NCBI GenBank assembly: GCA_019232795.1
Contig: JAFANH010000094.1
Coordinates: 1 to 32,081 of the forward strand
Direction of reading: 5' to 3'
From: Burkholderiaceae bacterium
Lineage (GTDB): Bacteria; Pseudomonadota; Gammaproteobacteria; Burkholderiales; Burkholderiaceae_D
Length of the DNA: 32,081 nt
Positions 1 through 6,879 of the stretch are shown here, in pieces (within the stretch, counting starts at the first letter, position 1; the number at the start of each line of letters is the position of its first letter). The notes below the pieces were generated by a model, which worked only from the letters and a program-made list of their open reading frames with translations, was not told the DNA's origin and made no database searches. Both the position numbers and the translations under genes were made by a program.

Positions 1-74
1 TGGTCCACCATGTTGCTCAGCTCTAGCCTGAACAACTCCTGTTCGTGCTTGAAATCTGTCTCTTTAGGGGGCAT
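1..74 (-). CDS. IS5-family transposase, N-terminal fragment (runs off window)
   Basis: The minus strand opens with ATG at 74-72 and reads 24 residues to the window edge. They include LFRLELSNMVD, which resembles the N-terminus of IS5-family transposases, where a similar segment precedes an RH-P/E-L motif. Only this start is visible, so the DDE catalytic core cannot be checked. The element would extend left of the window, and its upstream terminus should lie somewhere in 75-190. The family call rests on recognition of a short segment and is moderate. Confidence 0.55.
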   Translation of the reverse strand, partial: MPPKETDFKHEQELFRLELSNMVD

Positions 75-76
75 CG

Positions 77-118
77 ATTCACCAGGTTTCGCGGTCGAAT
101 TTGCGATTCCTGGTGAAT
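77..118. repeat. 10-bp perfect inverted repeat upstream of IS5-like transposase
   Basis: ATTCACCAGG at 77-86 is repeated inverted as CCTGGTGAAT at 109-118, with 22 bases between. It lies directly upstream of the transposase start, so it may be a subterminal repeat or regulatory site of the insertion sequence. The outer IS end could be near GGGGCGACTAA (about 177-187), just before the stop of the neighbouring J-like gene, but this is a guess. Confidence 0.4.
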
Positions 119-246
119 TTAGCCACTATTGTTCCCCTTGTAAACCGCTTGTTTGCTGGGCTTGCGGGGTATTTCAGGGGCGACTAACTATCTTTCCTTC
201 TTGTTGCGTGGCGATACTTTTCGCAACTCGTCTGAGACGTCGTCGG

Positions 247-915
247 CTAATGTTGGCGTATAGGGATGTTCAAAGCCCTTTGCATCGCGGCCATTTCACT
301 TTGACTTCTAATTTTGGCTTGAGTTTCTTCCTGCATTTGAGCATTTTTGGCTTGCTGGTCGGCGAGTGCCTTATCGCGCGCAGCTTGAACTTCGTCACGC
401 CGCAATTGCGCCTGGATTTGCTGTCCTTCCATCCTAGCCATTGCGGATTGACGCTGTTGATCGAGCTGCGCTTGGCGCGCAAGCAATTGCTGCTGTCGCT
501 CCAGCTTGTCTTGCTCTACGGCCGCTGCACTTGATGCCTGCTCGGCATCGGCCTTCGCCTTTTCGGCTTCAAGCTCAAGCGCTTCAATCGCCGCCCGGTG
601 AGCTTGATATTTGTACAGTACTACGCCGCAGATCAACAGCGCACCCAGGACGGCGCCAACCATCCAAGGCGAATGGCTATTCTCAACAACCTGATATGAA
701 ATTTGTTCTCTACTCCGCAATTTCATATCGTAGTCTTGCTTGCGCATTGGCGAGGACAGGATGGCGTAAGCTTCGCGAATCGCTTTGCCCCTGAGCATGC
801 CGCTTTCCGACGTCATGTCGTTTGCAAGTTCCTCAAGACAGAATTGGTAGGCTTGTTCAATTTGCGCACTCGATGCTGTGCGACTGACGCCGAGGACATC
901 ATATAGGGTTTTCAT
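247..915 (-). CDS. Membrane-anchored J-domain-like protein
   Basis: The protein begins with a J-domain-like fold (about residues 1-65): helix I TLYDVLGVSRTASSAQIEQAY and helix III REAYAILSSPMRKQDYD are recognisable. The HPD tripeptide that DnaJ proteins use to stimulate Hsp70 is absent; the loop reads NDMTSESG. One membrane segment follows (MVGAVLGALLICGVVLY), then a long Gln/Ala/Glu-rich coiled coil to the C-terminus. The start at ATG 915 is chosen because the J fold begins there and AGGTGG lies 13 bases upstream; an upstream GTG at 933 would add six residues. The likely role is scaffold or regulator rather than active Hsp70 co-chaperone, which is inference. Confidence 0.75.
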   Translation of the reverse strand: MKTLYDVLGVSRTASSAQIEQAYQFCLEELANDMTSESGMLRGKAIREAYAILSSPMRKQDYDMKLRSREQISYQVVENSHSPWMVGAVLGALLICGVVLYKYQAHRAAIEALELEAEKAKADAEQASSAAAVEQDKLERQQQLLARQAQLDQQRQSAMARMEGQQIQAQLRRDEVQAARDKALADQQAKNAQMQEETQAKIRSQSEMAAMQRALNIPIRQH

Positions 916-1218
916 AAGCAGAATGCAGTCCACCTATTGAAAATACACGCAGGCGAATGATCGGAACGGTGCGAAACGACATATTCGCGCCAGCCGACCG
1001 GCTACGGCCGATGTTAGCAGATCGATGCAGAACGAAGCAATGGATTGGTACCTGTGAAACTTAACAGGCGCCATACTTCTACTTTCGGTTTGTGGCTATG
1101 GTTACGGGAAATTTCGCCTGCCAGGTTTTCTTCGGACAGTCAGTCGTTGGTTCTATTCGTCGAGCCATGTCATCCTCAGCGACATGCCAGAAGACATTTT
1201 GGGAAACGTTGAAGCAGC
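916..1218. other. Intergenic region, about 300 bp, no gene seen
   Basis: This lies between the ABC ATPase stop and the J-like gene start, both on the minus strand. No convincing coding frame was found. Two weak hairpins are present: AGCCG/CGGCT at 992-1003 and CATGTC/GACATG at 1166-1186. Neither has a T-run, so no terminator is claimed. The promoter of the J-like gene should lie here, but no clear -35/-10 pair was recognised. Confidence 0.5.
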
Positions 1219-1959
1219 TCAAACTGTAACCCCCAACTCCCGCAATATCTGATCTTTCATCTCCTGCAGCTCCGGGTTGGAGAGCTTGCGGGGATGCGGG
1301 TGAGACACTTCGAACGTGGCTTGTATGCAGGTGGGCCGCGGCGAGAGCACCAGGATGCGGTCTGCCAGGAACAGCGCTTCCTCGACGTCGTGCGTGATAA
1401 GAAGCACGGTGTGGCGCTCTTCCTCCAGGATGCGCAGCAGTTCCTTGCGCATCTTCAAAGCCATCAGCGCATCCAGCGCCGAGAACGGCTCGTCCATGTA
1501 CAGGATCTCGGGCTTGACCACCAAGGCACGGGCAATCTCCGCGCGCTTCAACATGCCGCCCGACAGCTCGTGCGGATAGCTGTTCTCGAATCCTTTCAGT
1601 CCGACCAGTTCCGCGTAATGGTCCGCCAGCGCGGCCCTGCTGCCATGGCCGCGGCTGTCGCCGGTGAGGCCAAACATCAGGTTCTGCTGGACTGTCAGCC
1701 ACGGGAATACCGATCCGTGTTGTGAAATAGCGATGCCTTTCGGGCTGGGGCCGTTGCGTACTTGGCCGTCGATGCGCACCTCGCCTGAACTGGGCCGTTC
1801 GAACCCGGCCATGATCTTCATCAGCGTCGATTTGCCGCATCCGGATGGGCCGACGATGGCCACAAATTCGCCGTTTTTGACGGTCAGGCTGACGCCGCCA
1901 ACCACCGGCAGTTCCTTGAATTGCTTCTTGACGTTGTTGACGACGATCTTAGCGTCCAT
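1219..1959 (-). CDS. ABC transporter ATP-binding protein, NitT/TauT type
   Basis: This is the cytoplasmic ATPase of an importer, 246 residues, the usual length for SsuB/TauB/NrtD-type subunits. Walker A is GPSGCGKST (37-45), the Q-loop glutamine is about 80 (ISQHGSVFPWLTV), the signature is LSGGM (132-136), Walker B is ILYMDEP (152-158), the D-loop is SALD, and the switch histidine is H190 (ITHD). After the signature the sequence is LKRAEIARAL rather than the common RQR, a small deviation. It overlaps the permease gene by 11 bases, implying translational coupling. It is the last gene of the cluster. The substrate cannot be read from this subunit. Confidence 0.9.
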   Translation of the reverse strand: MDAKIVVNNVKKQFKELPVVGGVSLTVKNGEFVAIVGPSGCGKSTLMKIMAGFERPSSGEVRIDGQVRNGPSPKGIAISQHGSVFPWLTVQQNLMFGLTGDSRGHGSRAALADHYAELVGLKGFENSYPHELSGGMLKRAEIARALVVKPEILYMDEPFSALDALMALKMRKELLRILEEERHTVLLITHDVEEALFLADRILVLSPRPTCIQATFEVSHPHPRKLSNPELQEMKDQILRELGVTV

Positions 1960-2707
1960 AGCGCCACCTTACCGATTTGAGTCCCTCGAGTTTGCGCATC
2001 CCTACATCCAATATCAGGCCAATGATGCCGATGATAATCATGGCCGCCACCACCAGGTCATACCGGTTGCCAGCGTTGCGCGAGTCCATGATCAGGTAAC
2101 CAAGGCCGGAGCGCAGCGCGATCATTTCGGCCGCCACCACCACCAGCCACGCCACACCGAGCGCAATGCGCATGCCCACGATAATTTCCGGTAGCACCGC
2201 GGGAACGATGACCTGGCGAAACAACACCAGGCGCGACACGCCGAAATTTTCCGCAGCACGCAGATAGCGCTTTTCGATGGTGTGCACGCCAGCGGCGGTC
2301 TGCACGATCATCGGAAATACCGAGGCAATGAAGATCAGGAAGACAGGCGACAGGTTGCCGACGCCGAACCACAGGATGGCGATCGGGATCCAGGCGATGG
2401 GCGATATAGGCCGCAGCATCTGGAATACGGGGTTGAGCGTAATGTAGGCGCTTTCCACGCGACCCATCCACAATCCGAGCGGAATGGCGACCAGCGAGGC
2501 CAGACCGAAGCCGCAAGCAACGCGCAATAATGAGGCGCTGATATGGTCCCATAGCGTGCCATCATCGATCAACTCCATCGTCCCCGTCACCACCTGCAGC
2601 GGTGTGGGGAAGATTACGCTTTCTGTCTGTATGACAACGATCCACCACACAGCGATCAGGGCGATCATGACCGCGAGCGGTGGCAAAATTTTCTTTAGTT
2701 TTTCCAT
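1949..2707 (-). CDS. ABC transporter permease, NitT/TauT type
   Basis: Inner-membrane permease of the same importer, 252 residues with about six hydrophobic segments. It resembles SsuC/TauC/NrtB of the BPD_transp_1 fold. The EAA-type cytoplasmic loop that contacts the ATPase is visible as AAENFGVSRLVLFRQVIVPAVLPEIIVG without its central Gly being lost. The start at ATG 2707 (MEKLKKILPP) is preferred over an in-frame start at 2812, because the longer form would add 35 residues lying inside the preceding gene. From 2707 the gene starts 13 bases after the cupredoxin-like gene stops. Confidence 0.88.
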   Translation of the reverse strand: MEKLKKILPPLAVMIALIAVWWIVVIQTESVIFPTPLQVVTGTMELIDDGTLWDHISASLLRVACGFGLASLVAIPLGLWMGRVESAYITLNPVFQMLRPISPIAWIPIAILWFGVGNLSPVFLIFIASVFPMIVQTAAGVHTIEKRYLRAAENFGVSRLVLFRQVIVPAVLPEIIVGMRIALGVAWLVVVAAEMIALRSGLGYLIMDSRNAGNRYDLVVAAMIIIGIIGLILDVGMRKLEGLKSVRWRYGR

Positions 2708-2720
2708 GAATACCGGTTTC

Positions 2721-3173
2721 TTAGGTTGACAGCATTCTGTGCAATTGGCGCCAGGCGCGCGTTGCGCGCCATTGCAGGCGCGGCCAGCCGCCCGACGGCA
2801 TGGCGTCGACAACGACCCTCATTTGGCCGCTGGCGTGCGCGGTGCAGGCGAAATCGTTGACGGAGACGGTTTCAAACGGCAGCCGAAAGCTTTGCCCAGG
2901 CATGATCAGCACCGGGCCGAATATTTGCGGCACGTTGTCCAGGTTGCGCAACAGGAGCACATCGTTGGCGCCCTGCGTCAGATGGACTTCAGACGGCAGG
3001 ATTTCGACCTTGTCGCCGGCCATGCGGCGCGCCCAGGTGCCATTGGGAATCTCGAATAGTTCGTCGCGCGACACCAGGGCGATGGGGGCCAGTGCGGCCC
3101 AGACAATGCAAGCCGCTGCTGCTATACAAATTGCAGCGGCAGCCAACGGCAAACGGGAATGCGGGGTCTTCAA
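2721..3173 (-). CDS. Cupredoxin-like exported/membrane-anchored protein
   Basis: A 150-residue protein with an N-terminal hydrophobic segment (about 9-34, signal or anchor) and a beta-rich domain. Near its end is C110-x2-H113-x4-M118, the exact spacing of the Cys-His-Met copper ligands of plastocyanin-type cupredoxins. The fourth ligand, normally a His after an N-x-D segment, appears replaced: RNLDNVPQIF has Gln83 where His is expected. It may therefore bind copper with altered geometry, or only as a transfer intermediate. Its ATG overlaps the SCO stop in an ATGA, so the two are probably translationally coupled. The fold call is inference from motif and context. Confidence 0.65.
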   Translation of the reverse strand: MKTPHSRLPLAAAAICIAAAACIVWAALAPIALVSRDELFEIPNGTWARRMAGDKVEILPSEVHLTQGANDVLLLRNLDNVPQIFGPVLIMPGQSFRLPFETVSVNDFACTAHASGQMRVVVDAMPSGGWPRLQWRATRAWRQLHRMLST

Positions 3174-3781
3174 TTCTTCAGCAACAAGGTGGCATCATGT
3201 ACCACATCGTCCGCGGTGCGACCGAACGGCAGCAGGGCACGCAGGCTGCCCTTGCGGTCGACGAAGTACAAGTAGGAGGAATGGCCGATCACGTAATCCT
3301 TGCTGCCTTCGATCTGCTTCCTGACAGCGCTGATGCCGTAGTCCTGGCGCACCTTGGCCATCTGCTGGGGCGTGCCAGTGGCGCCCAGGAAACTCGCATC
3401 GAAGTTGCGCAAGTAGTTGCGCATACGCTCGGGCGTGTCGCGCTCGGGATCGACCGTCACATAGACGACTTGCAGCTGGCTGGCCAATGCGCCCATCCGC
3501 TTGTGCGCCTCGGCCAGCACCGCCAGAGTGACAGGACAGACATCCACGCAGCTGGTATAGCCGAATTCCAGCAGCACGAGTTTGCCGCGGAATTGGCTGA
3601 GCTTCAGTTCCTTGCCATCCGAGCCTTGCGCACTGAAGTCGGGAGCCATGCGCGGAGGATCGAACACGCCGGCCTTCAGGCCCAGGGGATTGGCGGGATC
3701 GCTTGCAGCGCCAGAGCCGGCACTAACGGCGGCACAGCAGGCCAACAGTAAAACGGAAAGGCAGCGTTTCAAAGTGCTCAC
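3170..3781 (-). CDS. SCO1/SenC family copper chaperone
   Basis: A 203-residue thioredoxin-fold protein with the copper-binding pair C78-VDV-C82 (YTSCVDVCP) and the distal histidine H167 (VIGHSSYLYFVD), the three ligands of SCO proteins. These proteins deliver copper to the CuA site of cytochrome oxidase or act as periplasmic thiol/copper chaperones. The N-terminus is hydrophobic (LSVLLLACC), a signal anchor or possibly a lipoprotein signal. GTG at 3781 overlaps the TGA of the upstream binding-protein gene, and its own stop overlaps the next ATG. It is thus locked into the transporter operon, which is not the usual SCO context beside oxidase genes. Confidence 0.9.
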   Translation of the reverse strand: MSTLKRCLSVLLLACCAAVSAGSGAASDPANPLGLKAGVFDPPRMAPDFSAQGSDGKELKLSQFRGKLVLLEFGYTSCVDVCPVTLAVLAEAHKRMGALASQLQVVYVTVDPERDTPERMRNYLRNFDASFLGATGTPQQMAKVRQDYGISAVRKQIEGSKDYVIGHSSYLYFVDRKGSLRALLPFGRTADDVVHDATLLLKN

Positions 3782-4830
3782 AGCGAGATAGTGACGGGTT
3801 TGATCGCCTTGACGAAACTCTCGTCCACGTAAGTTTCGTAGGAGATGGGATGCTTGATGGTGCCCGCATCGATGGATAGTTGCATCAGCTCGTCGAATTC
3901 TGCCCTTATCATGCGCAGGTCGCCGTAGGTGACGCGGTCGGCCGGGTTCTGCATCACGAAGCGCAGTACGGCCGGGTCCTGGTTGAAGTACTTGCGGCCA
4001 GATGCGACCATTATCGCCCTTTCGCGGTTGACCGGTGTAGAGTCCAGCCAATTGCCGGCGGCTTGCACGTAGTTGACCAGCTCTTGCACCAGCGGGCGAT
4101 TTTCCCTGATCAGCTCTTCGCGCACTGTCAGTACGCAGCAGATGTAATTGCGCCATTCGTCGCGCGTCATCGCCAGCGGACGGGCGTAGCCCGCGCGTTG
4201 GGCAGCGGCACCAAACGGTTCGCCTGTGCAATAGCCATCCACTGCCTTGGCATATAAGGCGGCCGGCATGTCGGGCGGCGCCATCTCGACAATTTCGATG
4301 TCCTTCGGCGACATGTTTTCACGTGCCAGCATCTTGCGCAGAAACAGGAAGTCCACGGCAAAGCGGCTGGGAATGGCGATACGTTTGCCGCGCAGGTCAC
4401 CGAATTTCCTGTAGTTCGAATCCGTGCGTACCATGATGACGGCGCCTGAACGGTGCCCCAGTGAAACGATCTTGACAGGGATGCGCTTGTCAGCAAGGTC
4501 CATCACCAGCGGCGCCAGCATATAGGCAGCCTGGATGCGGCCCGTCATCAGGGATTCTTTGATTTCCGGCCAGCCATTGTATTTGCTGTATTCGAAGCCG
4601 CGCGGCAGCGAGCCTGGCTTGCCGGCCGAAGCGGCATTCGCTACGCAGGCGACAGGCAAGGTGAGATTGCAAGTGACGGGCAGGCCGCCGACCTGTATGG
4701 GCGACTCGGCGGCGTCGGCGTCGCTGGATGAAAACATCAAGGGCAGCGATGGCACAGCGGCAGATAACAGACCACCCAGTAATCGTCGGCGCAGGGGCGA
4801 ATCAAGCCGTGTACTGGCACCAATGTCCAT
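3778..4830 (-). CDS. NitT/TauT-type ABC substrate-binding protein with Tat-like signal
   Basis: A 350-residue periplasmic binding protein of the NrtA/CmpA/SsuA class. Family segments include GRIQAAYMLAPLVMDL, GDLRGKRIAIP and VDGYCTGEPFGAAAQ. The N-terminus LRRRLLGG (13-20), followed by a hydrophobic stretch and an ADA cleavage region near 40, resembles a twin-arginine signal. Cysteines are unusually many for this class (TCNLTLPVACV, GYCTG, YICCV). ATG 4830 is chosen because GGAG lies about 10 bases upstream and the signal starts there. The ligand is unknown. Nitrate, bicarbonate or sulfonate are family precedents, but the SCO and cupredoxin partners suggest a copper link. Confidence 0.85.
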   Translation of the reverse strand: MDIGASTRLDSPLRRRLLGGLLSAAVPSLPLMFSSSDADAAESPIQVGGLPVTCNLTLPVACVANAASAGKPGSLPRGFEYSKYNGWPEIKESLMTGRIQAAYMLAPLVMDLADKRIPVKIVSLGHRSGAVIMVRTDSNYRKFGDLRGKRIAIPSRFAVDFLFLRKMLARENMSPKDIEIVEMAPPDMPAALYAKAVDGYCTGEPFGAAAQRAGYARPLAMTRDEWRNYICCVLTVREELIRENRPLVQELVNYVQAAGNWLDSTPVNRERAIMVASGRKYFNQDPAVLRFVMQNPADRVTYGDLRMIRAEFDELMQLSIDAGTIKHPISYETYVDESFVKAIKPVTISL

Positions 4831-4859
4831 CGTATTGCATCTCCGTATAGTATGTGTAG

Positions 4860-5098
4860 TTATCTTACAGGGTTTTCCGTGCCAGAAGCTCGCAAATGCT
4901 TGTGATGCCATGCGAAAAGCGATCTAACACGATGAATTGATTGGAGAACGGGCTTGTGCTGCGTGCCGGCCCCCATCGTAAGATGCAGCATGCGACTGGG
5001 CGCGAATACTTGGGCCGTATGCCAGATCCCGCGTGGAACGATGATAGCGCCACGGTCGCGCATTTCCAGCATTTGCACACCACCGGATTGTTCGAACA
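4860..5098 (-). pseudogene. Cupin gene, C-terminal half (split by IS200/IS605 element)
   Basis: This frame encodes the second half of a small cupin: FEQSGGVQMLEMRDRGAI leads into IVPRGIWHTAQV, the second cupin motif (G-x5-P-x-G-x2-H-x3), then a C-terminal strand. It has no start of its own; the ATGs nearest the left end are at or inside the transposon edge. Its missing N-terminal half lies on the other side of the element at 6880-7080. The stop is 29 bases before the binding-protein ATG, so the intact gene would have been first in the ABC-SCO-cupredoxin operon. Confidence 0.75.
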
Positions 5099-5250
5099 TT
5101 GACATCCTCCCCGTCCTAAAGGACGAGGATTCCTACGGCGCTGCGCGTTGATTTGCGAGTCGCTTCGGTGGGTTCCTGCTTCACCGAGCGGCCTGACTGC
5201 GCCGGCTCTCCACAGGCTAACAAGCGGTATCCACGCTCTAAAACATTGAT
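5099..5250 (-). ncRNA. Probable omega-RNA (reRNA) region of tnpB; boundaries approximate
   Basis: In characterised IS200/IS605 elements the guide RNA of TnpB overlaps the 3' end of tnpB and ends at the element's right end, with the guide taken from the adjoining host DNA. Here the equivalent stretch is the last part of tnpB plus the terminal hairpin. The guide would begin at TGTTCGAACAAT (minus strand, from 5098), inside the cupin gene. The placement is from family knowledge; the 5' boundary at about 5250 is arbitrary and no expression evidence exists. Confidence 0.4.
5108..5129. repeat. Right-end (tnpB-side) hairpin of the IS200/IS605 element
   Basis: On the plus strand GTCC/GGAC pairs around a TAAA loop, extended by further C-G pairs with one C-A mismatch (5111/5126). 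It matches the architecture of the other end hairpin. The tnpB stop (5118-5116) falls inside it, so tnpB coding sequence runs into the element terminus. Confidence 0.75.
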
Positions 5251-6357
5251 CGCGCCAACGACATCGGCGTGATTTTCATAGCCACAATCGACACACAAGA
5301 ATTTCGCTTGTGTCTGGCGATTGTCTTTTGATACATGGCTGCAAGCTGGGCACGTTTGGCTGGTGTGATGCGGCGCAACGGCAAGCAATATGCCACCGCG
5401 CCACTGCACCTTATACGCCAGTTGTCGCCTGAATTCGCCCCAGCCCTGATCGAGAATTGAGCGGTTCAGGCCGGACTTCTGTTTCACCTTCCTGCCAGGC
5501 TGTTCGCTATTGCCCTTGGAGGAGCTGGACATATTTCGTACTTGCAAATCCTCAATACATACGAGCGCGTGGTTTTGGCTGGTCGTTGTTGTAGCCTTGT
5601 GCAGGAAGTCTTTTCGGGCGTTAGCGATGCTGGCGTGAATCTTCTGGACTTTGGCTTTCGCCTTTTTCCAGTTGTTACTGAACTTGACCTTGCGACTCAT
5701 ACGCCGCTGGTAGCGAGCAAGCCGTTGCTGATGTTTCTTGAAACTATTGAGCGGCGCAATGCAGCTCTCATCGCTCATGGTGGCGAACCGCGCAATGCCG
5801 ACATCGATACCGATGGCCGTCGTTGCAATCGGTAGCGATTGATCAACTTCGCGTTGCGTCTGGATCGACGCGAACCACTTGCCGCCCGACTGACTTACCG
5901 TGACATTGCGAACCTCGCCCAACACCTCGCGACTGTTACGATAGCGCAGCCAGCCAAGTTTTGGCAGGAACAGACGGCTATTGGGTTGATCGAGCTTGAT
6001 CTGTTTCTGGTCTGGATACCGGAAGCTATCGGAATGGCTCTTTTTTTTGAAGCGTGGGAAGTCAGCACGCTTGGCAAAGAAGTTTTTGTATGCCTTCTCC
6101 AAATCTTTCAGAGCATGTTGCAATGCTTGGGATGGCGTTTCTTTTAGCCATGCCGTACCAGCTTCACGCTTCCAGATTGGTAGATTGGCTGCCATCGGCA
6201 CATAGCCGATGAACTTGTTTCCGGCTTCATGATTTTCTTTTTGCAACGCCAACGCCTTGTTATAGACGAACCGGCATGAGCCAGCGAAGCGACGCATATC
6301 GCGCTGCTGTTCGCCGTTTGGCATCAGTTCGTATTTAAAGGCTTGTAGTCGTTGCAT
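5116..6357 (-). CDS. tnpB: TnpB RNA-guided endonuclease (IS200/IS605 family)
   Basis: A 413-residue protein that starts with the typical TnpB N-terminus (MQRLQAFKYELMPN, then CRFVYNKAL). The split RuvC site is complete: D185 in IGIDVG, E269 in VCIEDL and D365 in NHADVVGA. The zinc ribbon has C336, C339, C355 and C358. Family members are RNA-guided nucleases that cut DNA next to a short target-adjacent motif and help the element persist at the donor site. ATG 6357 is chosen because the family begins there; the frame remains open to 6579, but that part overlaps tnpA and looks like antisense. The C-terminal tail after AINVLERG is about 40 residues. Confidence 0.93.
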   Translation of the reverse strand: MQRLQAFKYELMPNGEQQRDMRRFAGSCRFVYNKALALQKENHEAGNKFIGYVPMAANLPIWKREAGTAWLKETPSQALQHALKDLEKAYKNFFAKRADFPRFKKKSHSDSFRYPDQKQIKLDQPNSRLFLPKLGWLRYRNSREVLGEVRNVTVSQSGGKWFASIQTQREVDQSLPIATTAIGIDVGIARFATMSDESCIAPLNSFKKHQQRLARYQRRMSRKVKFSNNWKKAKAKVQKIHASIANARKDFLHKATTTTSQNHALVCIEDLQVRNMSSSSKGNSEQPGRKVKQKSGLNRSILDQGWGEFRRQLAYKVQWRGGILLAVAPHHTSQTCPACSHVSKDNRQTQAKFLCVDCGYENHADVVGAINVLERGYRLLACGEPAQSGRSVKQEPTEATRKSTRSAVGILVL

Positions 6358-6378
6358 GATTTGATCATACTTTGGTCT

Positions 6379-6798
6379 ATGAGTGAAGGCAACAGCGATA
6401 TTAGGACTGGTAGGCACTGCGTTTTTAATATGCACGTGCATCTGGTCTTCGTGACAAAATACCGCCGGGGCGTATTCACAAAAGAGATTCTTGATGACCT
6501 GCGCCCAATATTCGCCAGCGTCTGTAATGACTTTGGATCGGAACTGGTGGAGTTCGACGGCGAGGATGACCACGTTCACCTTTTGGTGAACTATCCGCCC
6601 AAAGTGGCGGTATCGAAACTGGTGAACAGCCTCAAGGGAATATCGAGCTTGATGATTCGGAAGAAGAACTATTCAAGTATTCGGAAAAAACTATGGGGCG
6701 GCGCTTTGTGGTCGCCTAGTTACTTCGCCGGAAGCTGCGGCGGTGCGCCCATTGCCGTTATTCGCAAGTACATCGAGCAGCAGCAAACGCCGCACTAG
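6379..6798 (+). CDS. tnpA: TnpA, IS200-type HUH single-strand transposase
   Basis: A 139-residue tyrosine HUH transposase. The HUH motif is H65-V-H67 in DDHVHLLV, and the catalytic tyrosine is Y131 in VIRKYIEQQ. The characteristic SPSYFAGSCGGAP segment is present. These enzymes excise and insert the element as single-stranded DNA and recognise the end hairpins. ATG 6379 (MSEGNSD) is preferred to an in-frame TTG at 6352. Only 21 bases separate it from the tnpB start on the other strand, so each promoter must overlap the other gene's coding region. All visible catalytic residues are intact. Confidence 0.92.
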   Translation: MSEGNSDIRTGRHCVFNMHVHLVFVTKYRRGVFTKEILDDLRPIFASVCNDFGSELVEFDGEDDHVHLLVNYPPKVAVSKLVNSLKGISSLMIRKKNYSSIRKKLWGGALWSPSYFAGSCGGAPIAVIRKYIEQQQTPH

Positions 6799-6842
6799 AC
6801 CAGATACCAAGGTAAGGAAGGCTTCGCCTTCCGCGCTTACAT

Positions 6843-6862
6843 CCCCGCCCTGATGGGCGAGG
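6843..6862. repeat. Left-end (tnpA-side) hairpin of the IS200/IS605 element
   Basis: CCCCGCCC-TGAT-GGGCGAGG forms a stem with one C-A mismatch and a four-base loop. It mirrors the other end hairpin in polarity and mismatch position. A second small hairpin GGAAGGC-TTC-GCCTTCC at 6816-6832, just after the tnpA stop, may be an internal structure or weak terminator. Confidence 0.75.
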
Positions 6863-6879
6863 TTTTACGCGCAAGTCCG

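Larger units (their letters stand above)
5099..6879. mobile_element. IS200/IS605-type insertion sequence with divergent tnpA and tnpB
   Basis: The element, about 1.78 kb, contains an intact HUH transposase gene (plus) and an intact tnpB (minus), divergent as in IS605 itself. Each end has an imperfect subterminal hairpin with the same mismatch position (5108-5129 and 6843-6862), both in the same polarity, as expected for this family. There is no terminal inverted repeat or target duplication. Edges are inferred: on the minus strand the element follows TTTAT (6884-6880), and its other end reads GGATGTCAA up to 5099. Each edge could be off by a few bases. It interrupts a cupin gene. Confidence 0.85.

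Noticed and set aside
10-534. Plus-strand frame across the IS5 edge and the J-like gene
   Set aside because: It spans an insertion-sequence boundary and is antisense to two better-supported genes.
1079-1840. Minus-strand frame overlapping the ABC ATPase
   Set aside because: It shares bases with the ATPase in another frame, and its protein is Arg/Gly/His-rich with no motif.
6358-6579. Extended N-terminus of tnpB reaching 6579
   Set aside because: It would lie wholly within tnpA on the other strand; TnpB proteins begin at the MQRLQAFKYEL segment.
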